Shown: positions 53,185 to 63,809 of the stretch, in pieces | Numbering within the stretch: position 1 is the first letter of the stretch | How the letters are laid out: the number at the start of each line of letters is the position of its first letter | Assembly (NCBI RefSeq): GCF_002934065.1 | Contig: NZ_CP018049.1 | Span: 1,300,501 to 1,364,500, forward strand | DNA from: Pseudomonas orientalis | GTDB taxonomy: Bacteria > Pseudomonadota > Gammaproteobacteria > Pseudomonadales > Pseudomonadaceae | Direction: 5' to 3' | Length of the DNA stretch: 64,000 bases | Program-made: the position numbers and the translations under genes | The notes under the pieces: generated by a model | Told to the model about the DNA's origin: nothing | Databases searched by the model: none | What the model saw: the letters and a program-made list of their open reading frames with translations, nothing else

Positions 53185-55086
53185 ATGGGTCAGGCAAGTA
53201 GTCAGGCAGCGGGTGCCGAGCATTCGACCGCCAAGCCGATTGGCATGCTGGTAGCAGCGGTCGGGGTGGTGTATGGCGATATCGGGACCAGCCCGCTCTA
53301 CACCCTTAAAGAGGTGTTCAACGGCGGTTATGGGGTGCAGGTCAACCATGACGGGGTATTGGGGATCCTCGCGCTGATCTTCTGGTCGCTGATCTGGGTC
53401 GTGTCGATCAAATACATGCTGTTCGTGCTGCGCGCCGACAACCAGGGCGAAGGCGGCATCATGGCGCTGACCGCCCTGGCACGTCGTGCGGCGGGGGAGC
53501 GCAGGAAATTGCGCAGTTTCCTGGTGGTGTGCGGCTTGTGTGGCGCGGCGCTGTTCTACGGCGACAGCATGATCACCCCGGCGATTTCGGTGTTGTCGGC
53601 CGTCGAGGGCCTTGAGTTGGCGTTCGACGGTCTGGAGCGCTGGGTCGTGCCCATCGCACTGGTGGTGCTGGTGGCGCTGTTCCTGATCCAGAAACACGGC
53701 ACTGACCGCATCGGCAAACTGTTCGGGCCGGTCATGGTGACCTGGTTCCTGGTGCTGGGCGGCCTTGGCGTGTATGGCATCACCCTGCACCCTGAAGTGC
53801 TCAGCGCCATGAACCCGATGTGGGCAGTGCGCTTCTTCGAGGCTCATCCCGGCATCGGCGTGGCCATCCTCGGCGCGGTGGTGCTGGCACTGACCGGCGC
53901 CGAAGCGTTGTATGCCGACATGGGCCACTTCGGCCGCAAACCCATCGCCCGTGCCTGGTTCATCCTGGTGCTGCCGGCGCTGGTGCTCAACTATTTCGGC
54001 CAGGGCGCCATGTTGCTGGGCGATCCGGAAGCGGCCCGCAACCCGTTCTACCTGCTGGCACCGAGCTGGGCGCTGATTCCGCTGGTGGTGCTGTCGACCC
54101 TGGCCACCGTGATTGCCTCCCAGGCGGTGATTTCCGGTGCGTTCTCCCTGACGCGCCAGGCCATCCAGCTGGGTTATATCCCGCGCATGCACATTCAACA
54201 TACCTCCAGCGCCGAACAGGGCCAGATCTATATTGGCGCGGTGAACTGGTCGCTGATGGTGGGCGTGATCCTGCTGGTGCTGGGTTTTGAATCCTCCGGT
54301 GCGTTGGCGTCCGCCTATGGCGTGGCGGTGACCGGCACCATGCTGATGACCACGATCCTGGTGTCTGCGGTGATGCTGCTGCTGTGGAAATGGCCGCCGG
54401 TGCTGGCGGTGCCGGTGTTGCTCTGCTGTCTGTTGGTGGACGGGCTGTACTTTGCCGCCAACGTGCCGAAGATCATCCAGGGCGGCGCCTTTCCGGTGTT
54501 GGCGGGGATCGTGCTGTTCGTGCTGATGACCACCTGGAAGCGCGGCAAGCAATTGCTCGTCGAGCGCCTCGACGAGGGCGGCCTGCCGCTGCCCATCTTC
54601 ATCAGCAGTATCCGCGTGCAGCCACCCCATCGCGTGCAGGGCACGGCGGTCTTCCTCACGGCGCGGCCCGATGCCGTGCCCCACGCGCTGTTGCACAACC
54701 TGCTGCATAACCAGGTGCTGCACGAGCAGGTGGTGCTGCTGACGGTGGTCTACGAAGACATCCCGCGTGTGCCCGCGGCGCGGCGTTTCGAAGTGGACGC
54801 CTATGGCGAGGGGTTCTTCCGGGTGATCCTGCACTTTGGTTTTACCGATGAGCCGGACGTGCCCGAGGCGCTGAAACTGTGCCATCTGGACGAGCTGGAT
54901 TTCAGCCCGATGCGCACCACCTACTTCCTCAGCCGCGAAACCGTGATCGCCTCGCGCATCAAAGGCATGGCGCGCTGGCGCGAAGCGTTGTTCGCGTTCA
55001 TGTTGAAGAATGCCAACGGCAACCTGCGCTTCTTCAAACTCCCGGTCAACCGGGTGATCGAGTTGGGCACCCAGGTCGAAATGTAA
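53185..55086 (+). CDS. kup: Low-affinity potassium transporter Kup
   Basis: 633 residues from the ATG at 53185. About 12 membrane segments follow the signature [20 protein letters not shown], with a soluble C-terminal domain ([20 protein letters not shown]). It takes up K+ with H+, especially in acid or osmotic conditions. A hairpin GGGAGCCG/CGGCTCCC (55100-55120) lies just after the stop. Confidence 0.96.
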   Translation: MGQASSQAAGAEHSTAKPIGMLVAAVGVVYGDIGTSPLYTLKEVFNGGYGVQVNHDGVLGILALIFWSLIWVVSIKYMLFVLRADNQGEGGIMALTALARRAAGERRKLRSFLVVCGLCGAALFYGDSMITPAISVLSAVEGLELAFDGLERWVVPIALVVLVALFLIQKHGTDRIGKLFGPVMVTWFLVLGGLGVYGITLHPEVLSAMNPMWAVRFFEAHPGIGVAILGAVVLALTGAEALYADMGHFGRKPIARAWFILVLPALVLNYFGQGAMLLGDPEAARNPFYLLAPSWALIPLVVLSTLATVIASQAVISGAFSLTRQAIQLGYIPRMHIQHTSSAEQGQIYIGAVNWSLMVGVILLVLGFESSGALASAYGVAVTGTMLMTTILVSAVMLLLWKWPPVLAVPVLLCCLLVDGLYFAANVPKIIQGGAFPVLAGIVLFVLMTTWKRGKQLLVERLDEGGLPLPIFISSIRVQPPHRVQGTAVFLTARPDAVPHALLHNLLHNQVLHEQVVLLTVVYEDIPRVPAARRFEVDAYGEGFFRVILHFGFTDEPDVPEALKLCHLDELDFSPMRTTYFLSRETVIASRIKGMARWREALFAFMLKNANGNLRFFKLPVNRVIELGTQVEM

Positions 55087-55099
55087 GGCACTGTATGGC

Positions 55100-55120
55100 G
55101 GGAGCCGGCAATCGGCTCCC
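55100..55120 (+). terminator. Hairpin after kup, possible terminator
   Basis: An 8-bp perfect stem with a 5-nt loop but only GGTTT after it, so the termination is likely weak. Confidence 0.4.
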
Positions 55121-55237
55121 GGTTTACGTCTGAACTCTTTACCTCTGAACCCAGTGCGATCCGTCGTTGTCGACTAGGCTCTAAGCACCATGAAAGAGAG
55201 CCTTGGAGCTTGCCCACAGAACCCGAAGAGGTGCGCC

Positions 55238-56344
55238 ATGAGTCAGCTGCTCGAACCCTATACCCTGCGTCAACTCACCCTGCTGAACCGCATCGCGGTA
55301 TCACCGATGTGCCAGTACTCAAGCGAGGATGGCCTGGCCAACGACTGGCACCTGGTGCATCTGGGCAGTCGCGCCGTCGGTGGTGCCGGGCTGATCTTTA
55401 CCGAAGCCACCGCCGTGACCGCCGATGGCCGCATCACTGCCCAGGACCTGGGTCTGTGGAAAGACGAACAGATCGAACCGTTGCAACGCATTACGCGCTT
55501 CATTGCTGCGCAAGGCGCGGTGGCCGGTATTCAGTTGGCGCACGCCGGGCGCAAGGCCAGCACCTATCGGCCCTGGATCGGCAAGCATGGCAGCGTCAAG
55601 CCAGAAGAGGGGGGCTGGGTGCCCGTAGGCCCGTCGCCCATCGCATTCGACCCTCAGCACACGCAACCCAAACCGCTGGATGAAGCGCAGATCCGCCAAG
55701 TGATCGCGGATTTTGTCGCCGCCGCCAAGCGTGCCTTGACCGCCGGCTTTGAAGTGGTGGAGATCCACGCTGCCCATGGTTACCTGCTGCATCAGTTCCT
55801 GTCGCCCATCAGTAACCAGCGCCAGGACCAGTACGGCGGTTCTTTTGAAAACCGCATCCGCCTGGTCCTGGAAGTGACCCGCGCGGTGCGCGAAGTATGG
55901 CCCCAGGATTTGCCGCTGTTTGTGCGTGTGTCCGCCACCGACTGGGTGGAAGACGGCTGGAACCCCGATGAAACCGTGGAGCTGGCGCGCCGCTTGAAAG
56001 ACCTCGGTGTGGACTTGATCGACGTGTCCTCCGGTGGCACCGCCGCCAATGCCGAAATCCCCACCGGCCCCGGTTACCAGACGCGCTTTGCCGAGCGGGT
56101 GCGCAAAGAGTCGGGCATCGCCACCGGTACGGTCGGCATGATCACCGAACCGGCCCAGGCCGAACACATCCTGCGCACCTGCCAGGCCGATATCATCTTC
56201 CTGGCCCGCGAGCTGTTGCGCGACCCGTACTGGCCGCTGCACGCCGACGATGACCTGGGCGGGCGCAAGGCGACCTGGCCGGCGCAATATCAGCGGGCGA
56301 CGCACCGCGACCAGCCGATTCATGAATCGGATCTCAGGGATTGA
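55238..56344 (+). CDS. Old-yellow-enzyme NADH:flavin oxidoreductase (XenA/YqjM type)
   Basis: 368 residues from the ATG at 55238. The thermophilic-like OYE class is shown by Cys25 in RIAVSPMCQYSSEDG, which tunes the FMN, by AGRKAST, by EIHAAHGYLLHQFLSPISNQ and by TGTVGMITEPAQAEHI. It reduces activated C=C bonds and nitro compounds with NAD(P)H. It closely resembles xenobiotic reductase A of P. putida. A terminator follows. Confidence 0.93.
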   Translation: MSQLLEPYTLRQLTLLNRIAVSPMCQYSSEDGLANDWHLVHLGSRAVGGAGLIFTEATAVTADGRITAQDLGLWKDEQIEPLQRITRFIAAQGAVAGIQLAHAGRKASTYRPWIGKHGSVKPEEGGWVPVGPSPIAFDPQHTQPKPLDEAQIRQVIADFVAAAKRALTAGFEVVEIHAAHGYLLHQFLSPISNQRQDQYGGSFENRIRLVLEVTRAVREVWPQDLPLFVRVSATDWVEDGWNPDETVELARRLKDLGVDLIDVSSGGTAANAEIPTGPGYQTRFAERVRKESGIATGTVGMITEPAQAEHILRTCQADIIFLARELLRDPYWPLHADDDLGGRKATWPAQYQRATHRDQPIHESDLRD

Positions 56345-56365
56345 TCCGTTAGCGTATGCCCACAG

Positions 56366-56394
56366 AACCCACCCTCACTCGGTGGGTTTTTTTT
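56366..56394 (+). terminator. Terminator of the XenA-like gene
   Basis: AACCCACC and GGTGGGTT with a 7-nt loop and an eight-T tail. Confidence 0.85.
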
Positions 56395-56651
56395 GCTCGT
56401 GGTTTTGGTGGAGGTTGAACTGATTGACACTTCGAAAGTGTAAGAATCGGTTGTAGGTATTTATTACCGAGATAATTATTTAAGTGAATACTCTAAAAAA
56501 ATCCCACATGTAACCAGATTGTTTCTACGCTTAAGGTAAGCCTGATTTTCGGCCTAGGAAGTCAGTCGGTTCGCCCATGAAGGCAGGATGCTTCAAGGCA
56601 CGCAGGGAGTGGGCGGCAGGAGTATTGGATCGATATCAGGAGAAACAGTCC
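56395..56651. other. AT-rich intergenic stretch before the 61-residue ORF
   Basis: About 250 bases, AT-rich in the centre (56450-56530). No gene is supported. It should hold the promoter of the small gene at 56652. Confidence 0.4.
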
Positions 56652-56837
56652 ATGGCCAAGTCCTATGGTGTAGCGGGTGTGGTGGCGGCTTTTCTGACCC
56701 GCGGGATGTCCTTGCGTGGCCGCAGGTTGAGTTCGGATGAAGTCGAGCTGTTGGCGCATTATCGCGCCCTGACCGAGAGCGATCAGGTTGCGATGCGGTA
56801 TTTGATTGGGGCGATGAAAAGCGTGACGCGGTTCTGA
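56652..56837 (+). CDS. Small hypothetical protein
   Basis: 61 residues from the ATG at 56652, chosen because CAGGAG lies 9 nt upstream; the frame is open to an ATG at 56577. The chain has a short hydrophobic part (YGVAGVVAAFLTRGMSL), a basic patch (RGRRL) and a helical region (SSDEVELLAHYRALTESDQV, MRYLIGAMKSV). No recognised family. Codon use is normal for the genome. Confidence 0.6.
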   Translation: MAKSYGVAGVVAAFLTRGMSLRGRRLSSDEVELLAHYRALTESDQVAMRYLIGAMKSVTRF

Positions 56838-56854
56838 ATGACCGCTGGATAAAG

Positions 56855-56878
56855 TGTGGGAGCACGCTGCTCCCACCG
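56855..56878. repeat. Single REP sequence
   Basis: TGTGGGAGCACGCTGCTCCCAC is a REP-type palindrome standing alone between the small ORF and opgD. Confidence 0.65.
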
Positions 56879-56892
56879 TATGGATCATTGTG

Positions 56893-58518
56893 TCATGTGT
56901 ATTTACGTTTGCCCGGCTCGGGCGGGAAGTACTGATACAGCCAGGTTTCACTCAAAGTGCGGTCCTGGGTGCGGATAAACAGGCGCAGCTCCACAGGCTC
57001 CACGCTGTCACTGGTGGGGTACCAGTCGAACAGGATGCGATAGCCCTTGATGTTGTCGAGCACCAGTACGCTGAAGTCCTTCACCTCGCCGTGAGAGCAG
57101 GTGACCACCGGTTCAATGCCCGTGCCGGCTGGCAAACGGTCCAGACCGCCGCCCTTGAAGTCCACCGCAAAGCGGCGTGCCCATACTTCAGGGTAATGCT
57201 CGCCAGGGGCCCATCCTTCGGTAAATCCGCCCATGCCCGAACGGGTCGCGTCGACCTGGGCCAGCGGCGTGCTCACCGGCGGCAGGGCGCTCCAGTAGAG
57301 TTTGTAGCCGTAGTTGAGCGAATCGCCGGCCGCCACCGGTTTTTTCGGGGTCCAGAAGGCCACGATATTATCCAGGGTCTCGCCGGTAGTGGGGATCTCC
57401 AGCAAGTCGATCGAGCCTTCGCCCCAGGCGGTGGTGGGTTCTACCCATAGGCTGGGGCGCTTGCTGTACCAGTCCACGGTGTCCTGATAGCTGGCGAACT
57501 CGTGGTCGGTCTGCACCAGGCCGAAGCCTTTCGGGTTGGTGTCGGCGAAGGCGTTGAACTGCAGCTTGGCCGGGTTGTTCAGCGGACGGCAAATCCACTC
57601 ACCGTTGCCGCGCCACATGGCCAGGCGGTCCGAGTCGTGGATTTGCGGGTGGATGGTGTCGCACATCCGGCGTTCGTGGGTTCCGCAACTGAACATGCTG
57701 GTCATGGCCGCAATACCCAATTGTTCGATGGCGGTGCGCGCATTGATATGGGCATCGATCGCCATCACCACTTGATTGGCCTGGCAGTCGATATCGAAGC
57801 GATAGGCGCCGGTCGCGCTGGGGGAATCGAGCAGGGCGTAGACCACGAAACGGGTGGCGTCCTTGTCCGGGGTTTCGAACCAGAACTGGGTGAAGTCGGG
57901 GAACTCCTCGCGTTTTTTCGCGTAGGTGTCGATCGCCAGGCCGCGCGCCGACAGGCCGTACTGGCCGGTGGAGTCGACGGCGCGGAAGTAGCTGGCACCC
58001 AGAAACGACAGCACATCATGGCGGTCTAGCTCCGGTGCCTTGAACAGTTTGAACCCGGAGAAGCCCAGATCGCCGGTCAGCTGTTTGGTGTCAACCGTGG
58101 TTTTTTCATAGTTGAACAGCGAAGGGCGAAAATGCACTTCGCGGGCCTCGCGGGTCTTGGGGTCCACACTGTGCATGCGCACCGGCGTCTTGAAGCCCAT
58201 GCCGACGTGGAAAAACTGCACGTCCAGTTGCCCGTTCAGTTCCTTCCACAGCGAATGGTTGCCGTCGTAGCCAATGGCGTTGAAGTTCTGCGGGGTCATG
58301 GTTGCCAGCGTGGGCGGCAGCACCTGCCGGGTGTCTTTGTAGGCGGCGCCGGCGAGCTGTTTGGCCTGGGCCTTGAGCGTGTCGAAATCGAATGCCACGG
58401 CCTTGCCGTCGGCGGCACGGTTCCCGGCCCAGGCCTGCGCGGCCAGCAGGCCACTGGCCGACAAACCGGTGTAGGCCGCAATGGCCATGGACGCTTTGAG
58501 CAAATTCCTGCGGTGCAT
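56893..58518 (-). CDS. opgD: Osmoregulated periplasmic glucan biosynthesis protein OpgD
   Basis: 541 residues. A twin-arginine signal ([20 protein letters not shown], cleavage near AWA) directs it to the periplasm by the Tat route. The mature protein is the OpgG/OpgD fold ([60 protein letters not shown]). It shapes the backbone of periplasmic glucans. The gene stands alone, apart from opgGH. Confidence 0.93.
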   Translation of the reverse strand: MHRRNLLKASMAIAAYTGLSASGLLAAQAWAGNRAADGKAVAFDFDTLKAQAKQLAGAAYKDTRQVLPPTLATMTPQNFNAIGYDGNHSLWKELNGQLDVQFFHVGMGFKTPVRMHSVDPKTREAREVHFRPSLFNYEKTTVDTKQLTGDLGFSGFKLFKAPELDRHDVLSFLGASYFRAVDSTGQYGLSARGLAIDTYAKKREEFPDFTQFWFETPDKDATRFVVYALLDSPSATGAYRFDIDCQANQVVMAIDAHINARTAIEQLGIAAMTSMFSCGTHERRMCDTIHPQIHDSDRLAMWRGNGEWICRPLNNPAKLQFNAFADTNPKGFGLVQTDHEFASYQDTVDWYSKRPSLWVEPTTAWGEGSIDLLEIPTTGETLDNIVAFWTPKKPVAAGDSLNYGYKLYWSALPPVSTPLAQVDATRSGMGGFTEGWAPGEHYPEVWARRFAVDFKGGGLDRLPAGTGIEPVVTCSHGEVKDFSVLVLDNIKGYRILFDWYPTSDSVEPVELRLFIRTQDRTLSETWLYQYFPPEPGKRKYT

Positions 58519-58821
58519 AGAGACAACCTGTCGTGAGCGAATCCCGCGCCGTTCCTGGCACGTAACGGATCAGAAATAACGGTTCGGACATGCCTTCGGC
58601 CAAACGCAACGGACAATAAACAGACGCCGGATAGCTTAAGCGGTTCGATGGTGAAGGAAAAATCATTGATGGCAGCATGATGGCGCCGCTGTGCAACAAG
58701 ACATTTCCGACGCCAGGGCAGGGCGTTACATCTGGAAGCACTCTAGATAGAGCGTTTTTGGCACTTAGTTTTACGCTGGGGGCCTATTGGTCCTACGAAC
58801 CCAAGTGTCTGGAGGCTACGA
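58519..58821. other. Divergent intergenic region between opgD and the DUF533 gene
   Basis: About 300 bases that must hold both promoters. GTCTGGAGG (about 58806-58814) is the ribosome binding site for the gene at 58822. No operator of known type was recognised. Confidence 0.4.
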
Positions 58822-59532
58822 ATGAATACCCGTGGATTGCTCGATCAGTTGCTCAAGTCTGGCCAGGACATGTTGCAGAACAAGGCTGGCGGCCAGCGTC
58901 AATCGACTGACAAAGGCGCCCTTGGCGGGCTGCTTGGCAGTGGCGGGCTTGGCAGTCTGCTCGGTGGCGCAGGCGGTGGTGCATTGGCGGCCGGTGCCAT
59001 GGGCTTGCTGCTGGGCAATAAGAAGGCGCGCAAATTCGGCGGCAAGGCCCTGACCTACGGAGGCCTGGCCGCGTTGGGAGTCATTGCCTACAAAGCCTAC
59101 GGCAACTGGCAGGCGCAGCAAGCCAACGCGCCCCAGGGCGAGCCGCAAACCATTGATCGTCTGCCGCCGGCCCAGGTCGAGCAACACAGCCAGGGCATTC
59201 TCAAGGCGCTGGTCGCTGCCGCCAAGGCTGACGGGCATGTGGATGAGCGTGAGCGGGCGTTGATCGAAGGCGAGTTCACCAAGCTCGACAATGACCGCGA
59301 ACTGCAGGCCTGGCTGCACGCCGAGTTGAACAAACCCCTCGACCCGGCCGATGTCGCCCGCGCCGCCGGTACTCCGGAAATGGCCGCCGAGATGTACATC
59401 GCCAGTGTGATGCTGGTGGACGAGGAAAACTTCATGGAGAAGGCCTACCTGGACGAACTGGCGCGCCAGCTGAAGCTGGAGCCGGGCCTGAAGGCGGAGC
59501 TGGAGAAACAGGTGCGTCTTAACGTCGAATAA
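58822..59532 (+). CDS. DUF533 (YebE-like, TerB-fold) inner-membrane protein
   Basis: 236 residues. A Gly-rich N-terminus (GALGGLLGSGGLGSLLGGAG) leads to a hydrophobic segment (TYGGLAALGVIAYKAYGNWQ). A C-terminal TerB-like helical domain follows (ILKALVAAAKADGHVDERER, LDELARQLKLEPGLKAELEK). E. coli YebE is a related protein of unknown function in envelope stress. GGAGG lies upstream of the ATG. Confidence 0.88.
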   Translation: MNTRGLLDQLLKSGQDMLQNKAGGQRQSTDKGALGGLLGSGGLGSLLGGAGGGALAAGAMGLLLGNKKARKFGGKALTYGGLAALGVIAYKAYGNWQAQQANAPQGEPQTIDRLPPAQVEQHSQGILKALVAAAKADGHVDERERALIEGEFTKLDNDRELQAWLHAELNKPLDPADVARAAGTPEMAAEMYIASVMLVDEENFMEKAYLDELARQLKLEPGLKAELEKQVRLNVE

Positions 59533-59549
59533 AACCGCCTACCTTTCCA

Positions 59550-59579
59550 CAGGTGGGAGCGGGCCTGCTCCCACATTCA
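59550..59579. repeat. Single REP sequence
   Basis: GGTGGGAGCGGGCCTGCTCCCAC is a REP palindrome just after the DUF533 gene and may act as its 3' end. Confidence 0.65.
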
Positions 59580-59720
59580 AACCGGGCTTGGTTCAAAGCG
59601 CCAGGGCGCCTGCCGCAAGGGCGGCGCCGGCACCTGCAGTGTCCCCGCAAACCATTGGTTAATACACGCCATCGCTCAGCTATACTCCCCTCCATTTGAA
59701 TGGATCTGCGAGGAATTACT

Positions 59721-61343
59721 GTGAAGAACTGGACCCTGCGCCAACGGATTTTGGCGAGCTTTGCGGTAATCATCGCGATCATGCTGCTGATGGTCGTGCT
59801 CTCGTATTCGCGTCTCTTGAAAATCGAAACCAGCGAGAGCTCCGTGCGCGATGACGCTGTGCCTGGCGTGTTTTTCAGTTCGATGATTCGCAGCGCCTGG
59901 GTCGACAGCTACCTGCAGACCCAGGAATTGGTGGGCATCCACAAAAACCAGGGCATTTCCGAGGAGGACAAGCAGGACTACAAGTCCTTCGAGGCACGCC
60001 TTGAGAAATACATGGCCGACTACGCACAGACGATCAATTTCACCCAGGACCGCAGCGAGTTCGATGCCTTCGAAAAAATGCATCAGAACTACAACCAGAT
60101 CCTTGCCCAAGTGCTCCAGGCTCAGCAGAGCAACAACGCCGCCGAGGCGGTCAGGTTGTTCAGCGAGCAACTGACGCCCGTCTGGGTCGCAGGCCGCATG
60201 AAGCTCAATGACATCATCCAACAGAACAAGCAGGTCGCCGACGAGGCCACCGCCGCCATCGATGACGCGGTCGAGGCCGCGAAGATCAGCATGGGCGTCT
60301 CGCTGCTGCTGGCGGTGCTTGCCGCCGCGCTGTGTGGCCTGCTGTTGATGCGCGCAATCATGGCGCCGATGAAACGTATCGTCGATATCCTCGAAGTCAT
60401 GCGCACGGGCGACCTGAGCAAGCGCCTGAACCTGGAGCGCAATGACGAATTCAATATGGTCGAAACCGGCTTCAACGACATGATGACCGAGCTGACCGCG
60501 CTGGTCTCCCAGGCGCAGCGTTCGTCGGTGCAGGTCACCACCTCGGTGACCGAGATTGCCGCCACCTCCAAGCAGCAACAGGCCACGGCCACCGAAACCG
60601 CCGCCACCACCACTGAAATCGGCGCCACATCGCGTGAAATCGCCGCGACCTCCAAGGACCTGGTGCGCACCATGACCGAAGTGTCGACCGCCGCCGACCA
60701 GGCTTCGGTCGCCGCCGGGTCCGGTCAACAGGGCCTGGCACGCATGGAAGAAACCATGCATTCGGTGATGGGCGCCGCCGACCTCGTCAACGCCAAGCTG
60801 GCGATCCTCAATGAAAAGGCCGGCAACATCAATCAGGTGGTGGTGACCATCGTCAAAGTGGCTGACCAGACCAACCTGCTGTCCCTCAACGCCGCCATCG
60901 AGGCCGAGAAAGCCGGTGAGTACGGGCGCGGTTTTGCCGTGGTAGCTACCGAAGTACGCCGCCTGGCCGACCAGACCGCCGTCGCGACGTACGACATCGA
61001 GCAGATGGTGCGCGAGATCCAGTCGGCGGTGTCGGCGGGCGTGATGGGCATGGACAAGTTCTCCGAGGAAGTGCGCCGCGGCATGTTCGAGGTGCAGCAA
61101 GTGGGCGAGCAACTGTCGCAAATCATCCACCAGGTGCAGGCCCTCGCGCCGCGGGTGTTGATGGTCAATGAAGGTATGCAGGCCCAGGCCACCGGCGCCG
61201 AACAGATCAACCACGCGCTGGTGCAGTTGGGGGATGCCAGCAGCCAGACCGTCGAGTCCCTGCGCCAGGCCAGCTTTGCCATCGATGAACTGAGCCAGGT
61301 CGCGGTGGGTCTGCGCAGCGGCGTATCGCGTTTCAAAGTCTGA
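59721..61343 (+). CDS. wspA: Methyl-accepting surface-sensing receptor WspA
   Basis: 540 residues from a GTG at 59721 with AGGA upstream; the ATG at 59700 lacks a ribosome binding site. TM1 is near 11-30 ([20 protein letters not shown]), a helical periplasmic sensor follows, TM2 is near 190-215, then HAMP and the MCP hairpin tip ([29 protein letters not shown]). WspA forms lateral clusters and responds to surface contact. It heads the wsp operon; its stop overlaps the wspB start (TGATG). Confidence 0.95.
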   Translation: MKNWTLRQRILASFAVIIAIMLLMVVLSYSRLLKIETSESSVRDDAVPGVFFSSMIRSAWVDSYLQTQELVGIHKNQGISEEDKQDYKSFEARLEKYMADYAQTINFTQDRSEFDAFEKMHQNYNQILAQVLQAQQSNNAAEAVRLFSEQLTPVWVAGRMKLNDIIQQNKQVADEATAAIDDAVEAAKISMGVSLLLAVLAAALCGLLLMRAIMAPMKRIVDILEVMRTGDLSKRLNLERNDEFNMVETGFNDMMTELTALVSQAQRSSVQVTTSVTEIAATSKQQQATATETAATTTEIGATSREIAATSKDLVRTMTEVSTAADQASVAAGSGQQGLARMEETMHSVMGAADLVNAKLAILNEKAGNINQVVVTIVKVADQTNLLSLNAAIEAEKAGEYGRGFAVVATEVRRLADQTAVATYDIEQMVREIQSAVSAGVMGMDKFSEEVRRGMFEVQQVGEQLSQIIHQVQALAPRVLMVNEGMQAQATGAEQINHALVQLGDASSQTVESLRQASFAIDELSQVAVGLRSGVSRFKV

Positions 61344-61855
61344 TGAGCGACTTCGCGGCTAAACGCGGCGCCGTCCCGGCAGCGAAAAAGGCGTTGTTCC
61401 TGGTGTTCCACATCGGCACTGAGCGCTTTGCCCTCAAGGCCACCGAAGTGGTCGAGGTGCTGCCGCGCCTGCCGCTCAAACCCATCGCCCAGGCACCTGT
61501 GTGGGTGGCGGGCATCTTTGCCCATCGCGGCGCGCTGGTGCCGGTAATCGACCTGAGCGCCCTGACCTTTGGCACCGTGGCCCAGGCCCGTACGAGTACG
61601 CGGCTGGTGCTGGTCAATTATCAGCCACAAGCCGGGAGCCAGGCGCGGTGGCTGGGCCTGATTCTGGAGCAGGCCACCGACACCCTGCGTTGCGACCCCG
61701 CCGAGTTCCAGCCCTATGGCCTGGACAATCGCCAGGCGCCCTACCTGGGGCCGGTGCGCGAAGATGCGCTGGGCTTGATGCAATGGATCGGCGTGGCCGA
61801 GTTGTTGAGCGATGACGTGCGTGCGTTGCTGTTTTCCAGCGAGTTGAGCCTATGA
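61343..61855 (+). CDS. wspB: CheW-like coupling protein WspB
   Basis: 170 residues with one CheW domain (FLVFHIGTERFALKATEVVE, IFAHRGALVPVIDLSALTFG). It links WspA to the kinase WspE. It overlaps wspA by 1 nt and wspC by 4 nt. Confidence 0.93.
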   Translation: MSDFAAKRGAVPAAKKALFLVFHIGTERFALKATEVVEVLPRLPLKPIAQAPVWVAGIFAHRGALVPVIDLSALTFGTVAQARTSTRLVLVNYQPQAGSQARWLGLILEQATDTLRCDPAEFQPYGLDNRQAPYLGPVREDALGLMQWIGVAELLSDDVRALLFSSELSL

Positions 61856-63111
61856 GCAGTGATCCGCGCTTTTCGGCCTTCCTCAAGGAACGCATCGGCC
61901 TGGACGTCGCGTCGGTGGGCGAGGCGATCATCGAGCGCGCGGTGCGCCAGCGTTGCCAACTGTCCCAGGCGCCCACAGCGGGCGCCTACTGGCAGCTCCT
62001 GCAAAGCTCCCACGATGAGCAGCAGGCACTGATCGAAGCGGTGATCGTTCCCGAGACCTGGTTTTTCCGCTACCCCGAGTCCTTTGCGACCCTGGCGCGC
62101 CTGGCCCATGCACGCCTGGCCGAGATCAAGCAGATGCGCGCCCTGCGCATTCTCAGCCTGCCGTGCTCCACCGGCGAAGAACCCTATTCGATTGCCATGG
62201 CCCTGCTCGACGCCGGCCTGGCGCCGCACCAGTTCAAAGTGCAAGGGATGGACGTCAGCCCGCTGTCCGTGGAGCGTGCCCGCCGCGGTGTGTACGGCAA
62301 GAACTCCTTTCGCGGCGCCGACCTTGAATTTCGCGACCGGCATTTCACTGAAGACGGCGGCGCCTACCGCATCGCCGACCGGGTGCGCGAGCAAGTACGC
62401 CTGCAAGTCGGCAACCTGCTCGACCCGGCGCTGTTGGCCAATGAGTCCAGCTACGATTTTGTATTCTGTCGCAACCTGCTGATCTATTTCGATCAGCCCA
62501 CCCAGAAGCAAGTCTTCGATGTGCTCAAGGAACTGACCCACGTGGACGGCGTGTTGTTTATCGGCCCGGCCGAAGGCAGCCTGCTGGGACGCCATGGCAT
62601 GCGTTCGATTGGCGTGCCGCAATCCTTTGCGTTCAGCCGGCACGCGGAGTCGGTCGCGCCAGCCCCGGTGTTTGCACCGCTACCGGCGCCCACGAGGCCG
62701 CGCAGTGCGGCACCTGTTGCGCTCAAACCGCGCCCGTTCAGTACGGTCGGCGCCCAGGCGGCGCCGGTCAAGGCACCGCACACGGAGGCCGGCGAGCTGC
62801 TCAACCAGATCGCCACCTTGGCCAATGAGGGCAAGAGTGCCGAGGCCCGCGCTGCGTGCGAGCGCTATCTGGGCAGCCATCCGCCAGTGGCCCAGGTGTT
62901 CTACTGGCTGGGCTTGCTCAGCGATGTAGCCGGCAACGCCCCCCAAGCCCAAGGGTATTACCGTAAAGCCTTATACCTGGAGCCGCAGCATCCGCAGGCC
63001 TTGATGCACCTGGCCGCGTTGCTCGAGTCCCAGGGCGACAGTGCGGGGGCGCGTCGTTTACAGGCGCGCGCCGCGCGTAGCGAGCGAGCTGACAGTGAGT
63101 CCAAACGATGA
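61852..63111 (+). CDS. wspC: CheR-type methyltransferase WspC with TPR tail
   Basis: 419 residues. The N-terminal helical CheR domain is followed by the SAM-binding core (LRILSLPCSTGEEPYSIAMA, YDFVFCRNLLIYFDQPTQKQ). The C-terminal region carries TPR-like helices (VFYWLGLLSDVAGNAPQAQG, YYRKALYLEPQHPQALMHLA). It methylates WspA, setting receptor sensitivity against the demethylase WspF. ATGA overlaps at both ends. Confidence 0.95.
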   Translation: MSSDPRFSAFLKERIGLDVASVGEAIIERAVRQRCQLSQAPTAGAYWQLLQSSHDEQQALIEAVIVPETWFFRYPESFATLARLAHARLAEIKQMRALRILSLPCSTGEEPYSIAMALLDAGLAPHQFKVQGMDVSPLSVERARRGVYGKNSFRGADLEFRDRHFTEDGGAYRIADRVREQVRLQVGNLLDPALLANESSYDFVFCRNLLIYFDQPTQKQVFDVLKELTHVDGVLFIGPAEGSLLGRHGMRSIGVPQSFAFSRHAESVAPAPVFAPLPAPTRPRSAAPVALKPRPFSTVGAQAAPVKAPHTEAGELLNQIATLANEGKSAEARAACERYLGSHPPVAQVFYWLGLLSDVAGNAPQAQGYYRKALYLEPQHPQALMHLAALLESQGDSAGARRLQARAARSERADSESKR

Positions 63112-63809
63112 GTAGCCCTGACGCGCTGGATACCGCTGGCCTGGACCTGACCCTGGCCGACACCCAAGCCATCGACGACTGCTGGAACCGCATCGGCATC
63201 CATGGCGACAAATCCTGCCCCTTGCTGGTGGAGCACATCCATTGCCGTAACTGCTCGGTGTATTCGGCCGCGGCCACGCGCCTGCTCGACCGCTATGCGC
63301 TGGCGCAGGACGAGCGTCCCGCGCAAGCCAGCGGCGAGATCGATGACCAGGTGGCCACCCGTTCCTTGCTGATGTTCCGCCTCGGCGAAGAGTGGCTGGG
63401 CATCGCTACCCGTTGCCTGGTGGAAGTTGCGCCCCTGCAGCCGATCCACTCCTTGCCGCACCAGCGCTCCCGGGCTTTGCTGGGCGTGGCCAACGTACGC
63501 GGCGCATTGGTGGCCTGCCTGTCGCTGGTGGAACTGCTCGGCCTGGACAGCGCCAATACCGGCGCCACCGGCGGGCGCATCATGCCGCGCATGCTGATCA
63601 TTGCCGCGCAGGATGGCCCGGTGGTCGTGCCGGTGGACGAAGTGGATGGCATCCATGCCATCGATGAGCGCACCTTGAGCGCCGCGTCGGCCTCCGGTAC
63701 CCAGGCCAGCGCGCGTTTCACCCAGGGCGTATTGCAGTGGAAAGGCCGCAGCCTGCGTTGGCTGGACGAGGCTCAATTGTTGTCCGCCGTGACCCGGAGC
63801 CTCGCATGA
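63108..63809 (+). CDS. wspD: CheW-like coupling protein WspD
   Basis: 233 residues. The first 85 residues are specific to WspD and carry CPLLVEHIHCRNCSVYSAAA. A CheW domain follows (MFRLGEEWLGIATRCLVEVA, LLGVANVRGALVACLSLVEL). It is the second adaptor of the Wsp signalling array. It overlaps wspC and wspE by ATGA. Confidence 0.93.
   Translation: MSSPDALDTAGLDLTLADTQAIDDCWNRIGIHGDKSCPLLVEHIHCRNCSVYSAAATRLLDRYALAQDERPAQASGEIDDQVATRSLLMFRLGEEWLGIATRCLVEVAPLQPIHSLPHQRSRALLGVANVRGALVACLSLVELLGLDSANTGATGGRIMPRMLIIAAQDGPVVVPVDEVDGIHAIDERTLSAASASGTQASARFTQGVLQWKGRSLRWLDEAQLLSAVTRSLA

Noticed and set aside
53017..54885. 622-codon open frame on the minus strand
   Set aside because: Antisense of kup, with strongly skewed His/Gln/Arg content typical of shadows in GC-rich genes.
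59676..61214. 512-codon open frame on the minus strand
   Set aside because: Antisense of wspA, His/Gly-rich without known motifs.
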